Source: Gentiana macrophylla (Eukaryota; Streptophyta; Magnoliopsida; Gentianales; Gentianaceae). From it: a DNA stretch of 64,000 nt. Position 1 is the first letter of the stretch; each line of letters begins with the position of its first letter. Below, piece after piece: positions 22,283 to 34,272 of the stretch. Position numbers and translations under genes: made by a program. The stretch covers positions 93,450,316 to 93,514,315 of the forward strand of contig CM047810.1 of NCBI GenBank assembly GCA_026214975.1, given 5' to 3'. The notes beneath the pieces were generated by a model. That model was not told where the DNA came from, did no database searches, and saw only the letters and a program-made list of their open reading frames with translations.

Positions 22283-24215
22283 AAACCTTGCTCGTCCCGA
22301 GCAAGACAAAACAAAATCAAGACTCGAGACATATAAACATTTATGCAACCATAAAGCATATTCAATAGTTTAGAGGTTCACCCAAGTGTGTGTGCATAGC
22401 CATAACAAATTTCCAATAAATCCACACTTGAAATTGATTCAAGCAAAACTAGCCAACATCCCATTTAAATTAGAAATATAAAAACGATTATAACATGCAC
22501 CTCACAAAACATACATATTCGAAAAACAATAATAAGGAGTATTTAAAATATTTCCGACATACTTAGAGGATAATCCCTACAACATATCTTTCAGTTTATA
22601 CTGGGGATAGTCTGAAGATAACTATGATTTTTCACCTATCTTTTCACATTGCTATTAGCTAATTTTTCTTAAAGTGCTCTTAATTACACACGTATAGCAT
22701 ATGCCCTCATTCCTAGCAATAGGACGTTTCGTGATAACACCCTATTTGGACTACTATCATCATCGCGTCGGGAGCTATTGAACCTCATAGTGGTATAGAC
22801 ATTTCGTGATAATGCCCTACCGCACTCAAATCATCGGGTGACTACTTCCGACACTTATACATATATATATATATCTTATTCATATTATTCATCTTAGATT
22901 GGTATACAAACCTTAAATTATATCCCTCCTATCACATTCAAACCTTCAGATATTCACAGTATGTCATACTTTAATTCTAAACACAAACTATTAAAATCTT
23001 CAAAATTCGTATGTAAGCAAAGAATCATGTGATAATCATCAAGAATCTCTAATCAAATGGGCATAGCTCTAAAATATAGCTCATCATTTACTATGGCACG
23101 TGAAAAATAGTGTTGGGTGAGACATCTAAATTTACTAAATATGCAAAATAACGCACCAATGATATAAAAACTCAAATAAAGATATGCCTTTGCTCACTTG
23201 GGACAAAACAAACAAAAATTTTAAAATTTAGCACTCTTTCATAGAAATATAATAGTATGGCAAATGAATGTAGATACATGAAACTATTCCCCTCCCCCAC
23301 ACTTAAATTACAACATGTCCTCATGTTGTGCAGAATTAAAGAAAAGATAAAAGAACTTAGCCTGATTTGGTAATGTTATGAAGGTTGGTCAAGAAGACAA
23401 CAATGGTGATGTCATATGGAGTCCTTCCCACCTTCAACTCCCAAAGGTAGCTTCGACAAAAACAACTAAAAATGTGCCTGCACCACTTGAAAAACATGGC
23501 AGTATCTCGGGGACACGGGGGAAAATATAACAAGCAACAATAATGATATAAGCACATGGTATAATTGCTCAGATGGAAAAATCACCACACAGTTAAAACA
23601 CAGGACATCTAAGCGTCAAACATAAAGCCACAGAAGCTTTACAATACAAATAAGGACCACATGTGCATACAGAAATAATGATAGAGGACACTACAAAATA
23701 GCAGGATTGTACATGTAAAACACATGGAAAAGAAGTCAGAGAGATTCTTCCAGATTAAGCTCATGTACAGATGGAACATATACATGGAACATTACAAAAT
23801 AGCAGGGCTAGGTGCACTATACGAAAATATATTGCAATGCAATCTACATGATATGCAATTATATTAAAAAGGCAAAAAGAAAATAAAGAAAATAAACTAG
23901 CCCAACTAATTCCATAGATATCGCCCTAATCTAAGCGAGGTCAAGAATATAAATGTCTACTAAATAGCGCCGCCATAAGGCGTAACAAAATTCGATTATG
24001 CAAAGCCACAGAAGCTCGCCATGTAAAATGTAGACGTGCCTTTAAAGACCCTAACACCCTAGATAGACGTCAAAAGGAACATCATAAATCAAATTGGAAT
24101 CACGTCTAACTAGGTGAATTACTCAACATGGATTGCAATAGATGGACAGAGAACCATAACGGTGAAAGAACAGGACATCTACGCGATATATACAAAGGCC
24201 ACAGGGCTCACACAA
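22283..24215 (-). other. Non-coding interior of element B
   Basis: A 1.9-kb AT-rich stretch with no gag or pol resemblance. It contains the second PPT-like run at about 23291 and a short (TA)n at 22861-22872. The open frame at 23357-23557 is unsupported. Confidence 0.7.
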
Positions 24216-25587
24216 TATACCGGAGTCGGTCACAGGAATCGGGGGTATCTAGTTCATTAATTTTCCTAAGGTTGATACAATTATTCCTAAACCTAAACTA
24301 AACGGAAAATAAACTCGGACAGAGGATTGTCACCCAAAGCCAGGAAAATATCGTTGCGTAACAAAAGCAAATAAAATAAAACTACAACTAAGAAAACAAT
24401 AAAACTAACTCATGATCAAGCAAATCAACATAGAACAAACATGATCCACCATCCCGCAACCCTTAATTCTTCCCTAGATTATCTTATGATGATTCAATCA
24501 AAGTTGTGGTTCACCTAATCAAAGGTATGAATTCCTACTTCCGTAAGTAATCCGCCTATCAATCTCATCATCTTCCGATCTATAGAGATTAACGCTCTCA
24601 AAACAAGGTGCAAGATTTATTAGATCTAACAACCTAGAAATCTAACCTATCAACTTCCGTTATGTCAAGGTTAAAAGTCTAATCTTTCCTATGGTGATCT
24701 AAGGTTTACACTGATTTCCATCATACGGTAAACATCAAATAGCAATACATCTTCCGATATCGATTGCATAAACAAATAAACAAAGGAAAGATACAAACTC
24801 TAAATAAAATCACTCACAAGATTATCCAAGAGAGAAATCAAAACGCTCTTTGAAAAGTAACCATGGATGCTCCAGGTCACACAGCTTGAAGACCATCAAG
24901 ATGGACGAACAAGAACAGTAAAAGAACGAAAATAAAACCTAATCTAACCGCCACCCCAGCCTCCCAAAAGGGGGCTGGGGCGTCTAGGGCTCCTCTCTAA
25001 TGTTTGTGTGTCAAGAGGGATCGAATTGTCTATCAATAATGTGTGTCTTAGGGTTGAAATCGCGCTGGTATTTATAGAAAAGTAAGGCGGATGCTGCTAT
25101 GTCGGCTTAAGGACGCCCGTCTGACTTTCTGGACGCCAGTCTGGTGCCTCGGGACGCTCGTTCACTATGGCGTCCAAACTCTCTGAATCAAAAACTCCTC
25201 CTGGACACCAGTCCACTTATTTGGACGCCAGTCCACTCTGGACGCTAGTTCAGTCCCTTTTTCTTCCAAATTCATCTTGATCTTTATTCCAACTTCATCT
25301 CTATCTCTTTCCTTCCATGCAAATCATCACTTGAACATCTTTTAAGCTCCTTTCACCTCTGCAAGCGTACCTACATCACGATAAAAACATGCAAAATTTA
25401 ACATCTTACATCTAAAGATATTTATCCAATAAAATCACATAATTAGCTCGATTTTGTACTTTAATACCTCTAAAACTCATTTGCTCAATATTTCAATATA
25501 AAGCTCGATTTCTATGAGAAACATACGAATATGGAGAGAATTGTTACAAAATATATCCTTATAAAATGTATAAAATCACCCTTAACA
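24216..25587 (-). repeat. 5' LTR of element B, lacking its PBS-side end
   Basis: Similarity to the left LTR starts at ATACCGGAGTCGG (LTR position 89) and ends at CCCTTAACA followed by the TSD CATAT. Confidence 0.88.
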
Positions 25588-27254
25588 CATATCAATGTCA
25601 TAAAGGAATAATATCATTCCAAACCCCAATTAATTCACGTAATTACACTGATTCCTCTACCCAAAAACCAAAACTCGAAAAAAAACTTCATTCTTCTTCA
25701 TTTAATCTTTCAGTAATGGAGGTTTCACCGGTATATCAGTAGGGTTTTGTTTTAGGTTCATCTTTCTCTTTTCTTAAATCTGTCGTCAAATCACTTTTTT
25801 AAAATGACAATGCCATCTTAGTGTAGAAAATACATAACGATGGAGACATTTTCCTTTTCTTAAATTTATACGGATCCGTCTAAATGGAAACCTTTCTGTC
25901 CTTATTTAGACAGGAATAGTGGTACAGTGGGGTCACGTGACATCCTCATTTTGACCATTATTCCCGTCATATGACAACCTCAAAAATCCTCTTCTAGAAA
26001 TGAAGAGCTGAAAATGATAAGCTGAAAGAACAACACGCAACTGAGTGGCGGGAAACAAAATAGGTTGTATCAATTAGGTTATTAAATGTAATTTAGGTAT
26101 TATTTATTTAAGTTATCCTTAATGCGGCTTTAGATCACCTAGTGTCTAATTTCGGTGTCTAAGTAAAAACTACGTAGCTTCACGTGTGTTTTATTTTTGG
26201 GTTTTTCTTAAATTTTCTCCTAAAAATTAAACTATTATTTGAAAAAAAAAATCAAATTATCTTTATCACCAACTAACTATATAGGTCATTATCTTTATCT
26301 AAAAATTAATTTTAATTTCTTCAAAAAAAATAAAATTAATTTTAATTATAAAAAGTAAAATACGTTTGCTATACATATATTTTTCATCTTATTTGTTTTT
26401 TTTGTTATTATTAAATTAAAGTAAATTGAATATGTTAATTATCAATTCAATAAGTATATATTCGTTGTTATCCACAGATTTCTTGATGGCAATTCACTCT
26501 TTGTCTATTAAAATATTGTATTATACTTCACCGATCAAAATCTCTTATATTATATATAATTCAAATCTGATCATATCCAGCTTATCACTTATGGTTTTTC
26601 CTATATCACTAATCATGGTTTATCTTGTACGTAATTTATCATGTACGGTGTATAGTGTAATTTTTATAGTATTATAATAAAATATGATTTAATGTTAATG
26701 TTAAAAAAATGGGAGAAACATCGAGGGTAGGAAACACTTTTTGGAGAAACACCTCATCGCACCTTTATTATGTGTATAGATAATTGTTCGTGAATTCTAC
26801 ACACTTGTCAGGGGTGTACAAATTAATGCGTCGGACGATATCATACCAGCATCAGGGGTGTACAAATTACGTGTTTCCTTGGTTTATTTAAGCGTCGTCT
26901 TAATGTTATCACAATGTATCGAGTTACTCATTCTTTTTATGTCTGTAAGCCCCGTGTATAAGCCAAAGTACCATCAATCTTTCTTTTTATAAAATAATTG
27001 TTTGTTTTTACTTCTTACTTCGAACAAAACATAATTGTCAGTTGATCGATAATTATGTATATACGAAAAAATCGAATTCTTCGAACTTTGGACGGTCATA
27101 ACTCACCACCACTTAAACAATAGGGATAAAAATTGATAATATAAAAAGCTAACAAAATTTATAATATAAATATTACAATGCTATAAGTTGATAAAACAAA
27201 CAAAATGTCAAGTGACTATACACCAACAATTGCTTATACATTCACCAAAAATAC
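25588..27254. repeat. MULE interior with rearranged second copies of the cargo region
   Basis: No gene of its own. 25862-25968 repeats 18353-18461. 26782-27045 repeats the first codons of the NRSIV block of cargo paralogue 2 and then jumps straight to its 3' flank, a copy of 19921-20636 with an internal deletion. 27071-27215 repeats 18598-18740. The rest is AT-rich. The frame at 26426-26677 is low-complexity and unsupported. Confidence 0.75.
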
Positions 27255-30200
27255 CTACATATCTAAAGATCTATGCACTGATGAAACAATTGCACACACA
27301 TTTTATGTCTTAATAACATCATATTATCAGCTTTGATCAATGAAAAATCTTCGTTGTGCATCAAATGCTCAATGAACTTGACCGTGTATACCCCAAAGTC
27401 ACCCCTGTACAGAATGTAAATTTTGATTAATCAAATGATAAGAAAATAATATATACTGTATATTATTAAATAGTTTGAAGTTTATAACACTTACGGGATT
27501 GGCATTTGTGGTACGCGGTTAGCCGTAACTGCTCTGACCGCAATAGGAGGCTTCGCTGGATCAAGCATTTGTGGGAGGTTACGTAGACGAGCATCCATCT
27601 CAAACACTCTCCTCAATGAAACACCGAATGCTCTTATATTATCCTTCACATATTCCCTCCCCTTATAGTTATCCCCCACCAAACAATCATACACTCTAAT
27701 CTTCCAGTCGGGAATAGACACTTCGACAGCAGCCCAGTGACCAGGATATATAGCCCAGGGCATGTACACCACTGTGTTTTCATCCCATTGCTTGACGCAC
27801 TGAATCGCATGATCTGGAATCTCCGTTGTGTCAGGCGTATTTCCCTGATCTATATGACCCTGGCCGCAAAATGAGGAGAAACCAGAGAAGGCAATGGCCG
27901 TATGCGGTTCAAAGCATTCTGGATATACTTCCATTTGGCATCGTATAAGGTCCAGGAACCCATCGATATGCTATAAGCATGCAAAAAGAAGTTAGAGATA
28001 ATGAAATCAGACATATGAAAATTTCAGATATATGAAAATGAAGTCACAAGAATATACTTCTCGGTCAACTCTTTATACTTCCCATGGAGAGCGTTGGAAC
28101 CACGCCTTGTCCGCTCGATCTACCATTGGGAATCCAAATACGAGGCCCGTCGGAATCTCTATTGGGGTGGATCTTCTTGTTCGTACCAGAGATAAATTTG
28201 TTTTCCAACTCTTGCGGAATTTTTTTCAACATTTGTCCATCTAGTAGCACTGGCGATCGACTCACGCGACCCATCGATTAAATATCGTGGTTGGTTAATA
28301 GTCCGCGGGTTGTCAATCTTTTGTCAGTTGCATTATCCGCCTTTCGTTTCCCCAATTGAATATCAGTTGGACCAGCAGCTAAACAATATTCAATACATTA
28401 TCGAGTTAAATGGTTTTTCACAATGTAATTTCTAGTTTCAAAATTAAAAATCTACAAACTTACTAAAATCGATCTCGGACTCACAACCGATTCCTGATGG
28501 TGTCGAGAGTGGCCTTGTCGTAGCCTCGGGAGTGTCTATACCAAATATAATCGAGATAATCAATTAACGACAGCAATAAAATAAGATTTTTAATGTTAAT
28601 AATACAAAAACCAATATGCATTAACTCTCTATAAACAATATGGGATTCGAGTTAGATAGTTTTTCACAATGTAATTTCTAGTTTCAAAATTAAAAATCTA
28701 CAAACTTACTAAAATCGATCCCACGCTCCACAACCGATGCTGGTCAGGTCAGTATGACCCTTGTCGTAGGCTCGGGAGTGTCTATACCAAATATAATCGA
28801 GATAATCAATTAACGACAGCAATAAAATAAGATTTTTAATGTTAATAATATAAAAATCAATATACATTAACTTCCTATAAACAATATGAGATTCGAGTTA
28901 GATAGTTTTTCACAATGTAATTTCTATGTTCAAAATGAAAAATCAAATAACTTACCAAATATAGCGGCCTGACTGGTGTCAGTAGCGGCCCCTGTCGTAG
29001 CCTCGGGAGTATCTATACCAAATATAATCGAGATCATCAATTAACGATAACAAACAATAAAATACCTATGTTAATAATACAAATTACCTATTAGATCATC
29101 GGGGTCGAAGTCTTGCGGAGGCTGGGACTGGGATGACTGATTACCACCCTATTAATAATTTAGATTTGTGTGTTAACAATATAAATACGGCTGTCAAATT
29201 CGTATGTGCAAGATAATTCATACATGTCTAGCTGCCTGCAGTTCCACCCATTTGACAAATTTTGAATGCTCAGCTTTAAAAAATCCCAACTCAGCATTAA
29301 CTTCAGCTAACCCACGCATCGTTTCACTTAACTGAGCCTTCACATCTCCTAGCTCGGATTTAGTCTTTTGAAGCTCGGTATTTGCATCTCTTAACTCAGA
29401 GTTGGTTTTTTCCAAACTAGTCTTCGCAACACTCAACTCCGAGTTAGTTTTATCCAGCTCTTGTTGGATGATTTGAGTAATTACGCCTCGGTGCTTGACT
29501 GCACATTTAGGGTTATAGTGCCATCGCCTTGCAGGTTCACAGAGGTAGACGCATAATCTCTACGCCTCGACTGGCTACGTCGAGCGTCCTCTTCATCAAT
29601 TTCAGGACGCTCACATTCTATGCGTTGACCAGAGGCACGGGACGGTGTGTTTCTGACGGGAAGGACCGGTGGTTTGTTTCTGACGGGAGGGACCGGTAAT
29701 TGACGAGATACAGCCGTAACATCGGCCGCCGGCAACCCTAGTGAAATTACGTAATCCCTATCTTCGGGGGTTGTCAGAACTTCAACGGGCATTCCTTCCT
29801 GAATACATGATAAAAATACGATTTAAGATACAATGTATTTAATATATGGATTGATAAAAATGAAAATACGATACTTACCCATACAACAAACTGTGTGGAT
29901 GCCAGCCTACCGGAATACACACCGTCGTTCGAAAACTTCAACATCAGCATGCTAGGACGATCGTTCTCATGTCCCTCTCTCAAAATTGCAAATTTCCTTC
30001 GTGAGCGATGGTGGAATGGCATGAAAAGCCCACACATGTAAGGCATATAGACAACCGGATATCGTTGGTCAAACGCTTCTCATCACTTTTCGCTCAAGTA
30101 GCGTAGTAGGTGTTGTACTTGTTTACGCCAGATTCCACATGAAGTTGTTAAGCAGATACTCCCCCACGGATAAGTTCTAACCCGTTCTAGGTCCTTGACG

Positions 30201-30725
30201 ATATAAAATATATGATTCGGTATTACAGTTCCGGGGTCTTGTCCGATTAATAATCCATAAATAACATACACTAAAGCCATCCGATATACGGTTTCAACGT
30301 CGCATTGCCTTGTCCTCATCGCTGCTAAGATTTTTGCCAACGTTACAGTCCCGACGCACTTTCTTAGTTCACAAGGCTCCTCAAAACACCTTAATACTGG
30401 CTAAATCTGAAGGTTTGCATCTCCAAATCTATACCCCATTGTCATTGCAAACTCTCTTTTGCCGAACTTCACTCTATTCTCGCCAATCTTAAAATGAAGT
30501 TCATCGTCGCGGTCGGGATAAACCATTTGGAAATACAAGAATGCTATTAGCCGCCTTTGAAGCGCCTTGATTATCACGATACCAAGTAATAAATTGACCA
30601 AACACCGATTCTTCCAGTATAGTTAACAATGTACGATCATTGCCGTCAGGATGCAGCACCAACGCGGATTGTAGTTTTTCATAGATTCTTCTTTCCGAAT
30701 GGAACCTCAATTTGGTATCAAACAC
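27255..30725 (-). pseudogene. DUF1985 / coiled-coil / Ulp1-like (C48) protease gene of the MULE
   Basis: Exons in minus order, approximate: 30725-30110, 30060-29881, 29811-29225, 29150-29090, three small exons near 29020, 28775 and 28530, then 28380-28030, 27970-27496 and 27404-27255. The first exon holds the DUF1985 domain (DELHFKIGENRVKFGKREFA; LVYVIYGLLIGQDP; YPWG). A coiled coil of NSEL-type repeats fills 29436-29225. The last exons give the Ulp1 fold: HIDGFLDLIRCQMEV, VVYMPWAIYPGHWAAVEV with the catalytic His, IRVYDCLVGDN with the Asp, and GDFGVYTVKFIEHL. Ulp1 proteases remove SUMO in the nucleus. Here the Cys expected in the last motif is Phe. Clear GTAAGT donors support splicing. Several frame breaks remain (about 30570, 30075, 29480, 28270). 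Confidence 0.82.
28429..29166 (-). repeat. Tandem triplication of a 246-bp exon-intron unit
   Basis: Units begin at 28429, 28675 and 28921, each exactly 246 bp after the last. Each contains a short exon starting (G)AC/AT ACT CCC GAG (DTPEATT) with its own splice sites, followed by intron sequence. The third is the most diverged and incomplete. Confidence 0.9.
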
Positions 30726-30773
30726 CTTATCACGTAGATAAATATATTCTCCGTGTTCCCAAATGTGGAAAGC

Positions 30774-30823
30774 TTCGATTGATTATAAATACACATGATT
30801 ATTTAATTGCAAAAAATAAATTG

Positions 30824-30870
<47 letters not shown>

Positions 30871-31041
30871 CACACAAACATGCACATATATATATACACT
30901 GTACACTATATATATTTATATGTGCGTGTGTGCGTGTGTTTTTGCGATTAAAAAGATTTTATATTTTCCTTAAGTAGTTGTTAAAATGATTTCATTTTTT
31001 TTTTTGACAAAAGACAAGGGTAATATGTATAGTATAGTATA

Positions 31042-31096
<55 letters not shown>

Positions 31097-31218
31097 AAAT
31101 AAGATTGTTTTCAGAAAATAGTAAATAGGATTTGTATTTATTTACTTTATATACATATATATATATATGAAGTAAATAATTGTTTCCAAAAAAAAGTAAA
31201 TAGGATTTGTACGTGTGA

Positions 31219-31258
<40 letters not shown>
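30774..31258. repeat. AT-rich spacer with several (TA)n/(CA)n/(TG)n tracts
   Basis: Microsatellite tracts at 30826-30872, 31043-31092, 31148-31168 and 31219-31258. A second GATTTGTA...-type block (31126-31140 and 31200-31212) is repeated around the third tract. No gene. Open frames here are repeat translations. Confidence 0.85.
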
Positions 31259-31262
<4 letters not shown>

Positions 31263-31649
31263 AAATTAGGGATAAGGACACAATTTGAAATATTTTTAAG
31301 TAATGAGGACAACTACATATATTTTATAGGGAGAAGGACAATGCATAATTTTTATAATGAGATGACAAACAAAGTGAATCCGAAAATCGGTGAATCTCTC
31401 GAGTGAATCCCGAAATCGGTGAATTTTGATGATGAATTTCGACGGTGAATCGAAAATTAGTGAATTTTAATTGATGAATTTTGAAAATTAGTGAATTTCG
31501 TTGAATTTAAATCGGTGAATTTAAGCAGTGAATTTGAACACAAGTGAATTTTGTGATGAATAAATAGTTTTGTCCTTTATGCAAAAGTTTCAAAAAAAGA
31601 TCAGTCCTTCTACTCAATTGATGAAATATTTACATCCTTCTCCTCATTC

Positions 31650-31651
<2 letters not shown>
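31259..31651. mobile_element. Possible Micron-like MITE set in a (TA)n microsatellite
   Basis: A 393-bp AT-rich unit is flanked on both sides by long (TA)n. Its ends are loosely inverted (GGATAAGGACACAATTTGAAA against the inverse of ATATTTACATCCTTC). The centre (31374-31560) is a run of about ten imperfect GTGAATTT repeats. Micron MITEs of rice also insert into TA microsatellites; homology to them is not shown. Confidence 0.4.

Positions 31652-31714
<63 letters not shown>
31652..31714. repeat. (TA)n microsatellite at the inner edge of the right MULE terminus
   Basis: About 60 bp of pure TA repeats directly against the right terminal inverted repeat, the counterpart of the (TA)n at 12976. Confidence 0.95.
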
Positions 31715-31715
<1 letters not shown>

Positions 31716-32228
31716 CGAAATGTCTTATCATCTGCTTTTTTGTTTTACGGAACATCGTTGTTTTGTGTTGTGTTGTGTTGTAACGTTAGAGGGGGGTAAG
31801 AGAAGAAGATAGTAGTGTTTTTACCAACGTCATAGAATACTTGATGATGACGAGGGAGAACGGATACCGGACGGAGCCGGCATAACTGAACTTATATTTT
31901 CAATCTAAGGGGTGCCTCACTTCCGGCTGAGGATTTACCAGGCTGTTGGAGACAAGAAAAGATGCTCTGTTGAGCAGACCTAATGAAATTTTCTATAAGC
32001 TACCTACCAGGAGCCCAATACAAAGCCTGGAGATTAGGCATGACACAGCGGATCAGAAGGAATCGAAAACACCCTAGGGAAAGCATGCAATTCTAAGAAC
32101 CTCATCAGGCCGAGGCGTACCATGGAATTCAGTTCGAAATATTCGTTCTTGTGTTTTCAAACGACATCAATTTGTCGTTTGTTTCAATTTTTTAAATCAC
32201 ATTCTTTTTACCGATAATTTCAAGGGCA
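31715..32228 (-). repeat. MULE right terminal inverted repeat
   Basis: The reverse complement of this stretch matches 7111-7330 followed directly by 12677-12984, with scattered substitutions. It shows the uninterrupted form of the terminus, including the point where element A entered the other arm (GGGCTCCTGG). Confidence 0.9.
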
Positions 32229-32392
32229 TTTATACTAAAGGCTTATACTCCCTGTGATCAGTCCTACTCATTGTCAAATTTAAATAATTAGCAATACTAC
32301 TATCATATAATCTTACATTATACTATCAAAAATTACACTAGAATATCAAATAAAAATTTATAACACTATCACACATATTCTTACACTATCAT
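32229..32392. other. Short flank between the MULE and the Tekay-like element
   Basis: 164 bp of AT-rich sequence with several ACACTATCA-type motifs. Nothing coding. It continues at 40956 on the other side of the retrotransposon. Confidence 0.6.
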
Positions 32393-34170
32393 TGTAATAT
32401 TCCGATTTTCATAAAAGGGCAGACGTGTCATTTTACGAAAACGTAATTAATATTCTTTTTCCTTTTCGTTGGAATTAAATCCTTAGAATTGTAACGGTTT
32501 CGGTTTAATGGTTGTTTGAGGGTATTTAGGGTAAATTCGGGTTTAAATGATAATTAGGTTGTAGTATATAAACGGAAATATACCAAAACCTAATCATCAT
32601 TTCTTAAAACTCTGAATTTTGGAGCAGCCGCGCACTCCTCTCCTCCGGTAAGAGAAATCATTTGTTTTGGGCATTGGAATCGTCAAATTTTCGATCCTTG
32701 ATATCTCCTCGTTTTCTTCCGTTTTCAGATCGTAGCATACCGTTGGAATCCTCGTGACGAGAGCTTCGCGATCGGTACCAGGATCAGCGATTAGTTACGA
32801 GCATTTAGGCAGATAAGGTAAGGAGAAACTCCTACGTTTTCGCTTTGAATATGCAATGGCTGTGTTGTTTTCCTTGCTGTTTTAGTGATTTAATTGGCGT
32901 TAAATTGATGTCTATGATATGGTTGATGTTTGGTATGGTTGGTAGATTATTTAGATGGATTTTGGTTAAGAAAGATTGGGTTTTTGGTTTGAAAAATGGA
33001 TGAAAACGATGAAGGATCGAAATTAGTTTCGGAAAATTTCGTGGCGAACAGCGTCGGATCTTTGGACGAAGCGTCCGGGACCTTGAACGCACGCGTTTGG
33101 TCCTCTGGGACGGGCGTTCACCTGGGATTCACCTTGGACGAAGCGGCCTGGATTTTTGAACGAGCGTCCGAACCTTTGAACGGGCGTTTGGTCATTCAGA
33201 CGAAGCGTTCACCTGGAGCCGGTTTTCGGCTTTGTTCAAATTGGCTCTTGATCATGATGAGTGGTGTCGGTGAGGATGTGTTATCTAAATGAACTAGGAT
33301 GGTTAGTTAATCACCTAATACTACACAACTTGCTAGATAAAAGATTAAACACCATGTGGTCTTGGGTAGATCCTCGAAGATCTATAGCGTGATGTGTGAA
33401 CAGGCATATCAAAGTGAGTGTCCTATCGGCTGCGCAGGCCTATAGGCATCGCCGTATGTTCATACTATCGAACCGGTTATTGTATCTCGAAGATTTGATG
33501 ACGTTCGGGGTTATTGTATCTGAAGATTTCAATATGTCACGTTCCACCTTGATAGCATGTTGTAACAAAGATAAGCTAAGTAGTTACTGATTTAGGCATA
33601 TTGGGAGATGTAACCTTTATGCGTAGAATCGAGTCTGTCTTGCCTTTTAATAGAAACTTGATAATAAATCTTATATATATTCTAAGCTTAAACGCTTCTC
33701 TTCCTTCATCGAGTATTATATACTTACCCCTTGTGCATGTTTTTGTTATATGTGCTTGGGGTGAGAAGGCAAACAGAGTACTGAGTATTTCGAGGAGTAT
33801 GTCACGAGGAGGATCTCTCGAATTTGATATTTCATTCTTCGCACTTTTGTTTACATTTGAATTGTTGCACTATTTTTATATACTTTGTTCATAGCACTTT
33901 GGGATGACGTGTGATCATCTTTATTTCTTATTTCATAGTATTTCGTTTGGACTTTCGAGGATTTGATTGTATTGTTTTGATACACTTTCGACTTTTAGTA
34001 CCTTTTTCGTATTCTAGTATCTTTATGGATATTCATTACCCGAGCATTAAATTCGCGCTTTGATTGTATTGATTGTAGGCTTACATATATAAATGAATTA
34101 AATTTTATTTATATATGTGCGAGCGTCGTATTTCGGATAAGGGCTCGGTATCCGGGAACGGGGCGTTACA
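32393..34170 (+). repeat. 5' LTR of the Tekay-like element
   Basis: 1778 bp. It differs from the 3' LTR mainly in the GC-rich patch 33000-33210 (GGACGAAGCGTCCGGG, GAACGGGCGTTTGG and similar). Small frames inside it (32996-33292, 33396-33590, 33601-33894) are not genes. Confidence 0.93.
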
Positions 34171-34172
34171 GT

Positions 34173-34183
34173 TGGTATCAGAG
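34173..34183 (+). other. Primer binding site, initiator tRNA-Met type
   Basis: TGGTATCAGAG, two bases after the LTR edge, is the usual start of the PBS complementary to plant initiator tRNA-Met. Confidence 0.85.
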
Positions 34184-34272
34184 ATACGTGTTCCTTAGGC
34201 TTCTATTCTTTGAGTTTAACTCAATCCTATCTTTAGATCTTTAGTAACACTCTGGTTCTCTTGGTTGTCAGG

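Larger units (their letters stand above)
20821..25587 (-). mobile_element. Non-coding LTR retrotransposon B, TSD CATAT
   Basis: The LTRs at 20821-22269 and 24216-25587 enclose a 1.95-kb interior. CATAT stands at 20816-20820 and again at 25588-25592, a perfect 5-bp target duplication. The purine tract beside the left LTR gives minus orientation. The interior has no gag or pol. The right (5') LTR lacks the first 88 bp seen in the left LTR, and the PBS is gone too, so a deletion removed the U5 end and PBS after insertion. LTR motifs link it to the Athila-like element at 1-6174. Confidence 0.92.

Noticed and set aside
26426..26677. 83-codon hydrophobic frame
   Set aside because: Ile/Ser/Leu-rich translation of AT-rich DNA, with no homologue recognised and no context.
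28429..29166. CRISPR-like regularly spaced repeat
   Set aside because: The unit is 246 bp with exon and intron parts, repeated three times in a plant MULE; no short repeat/spacer structure or cas gene.
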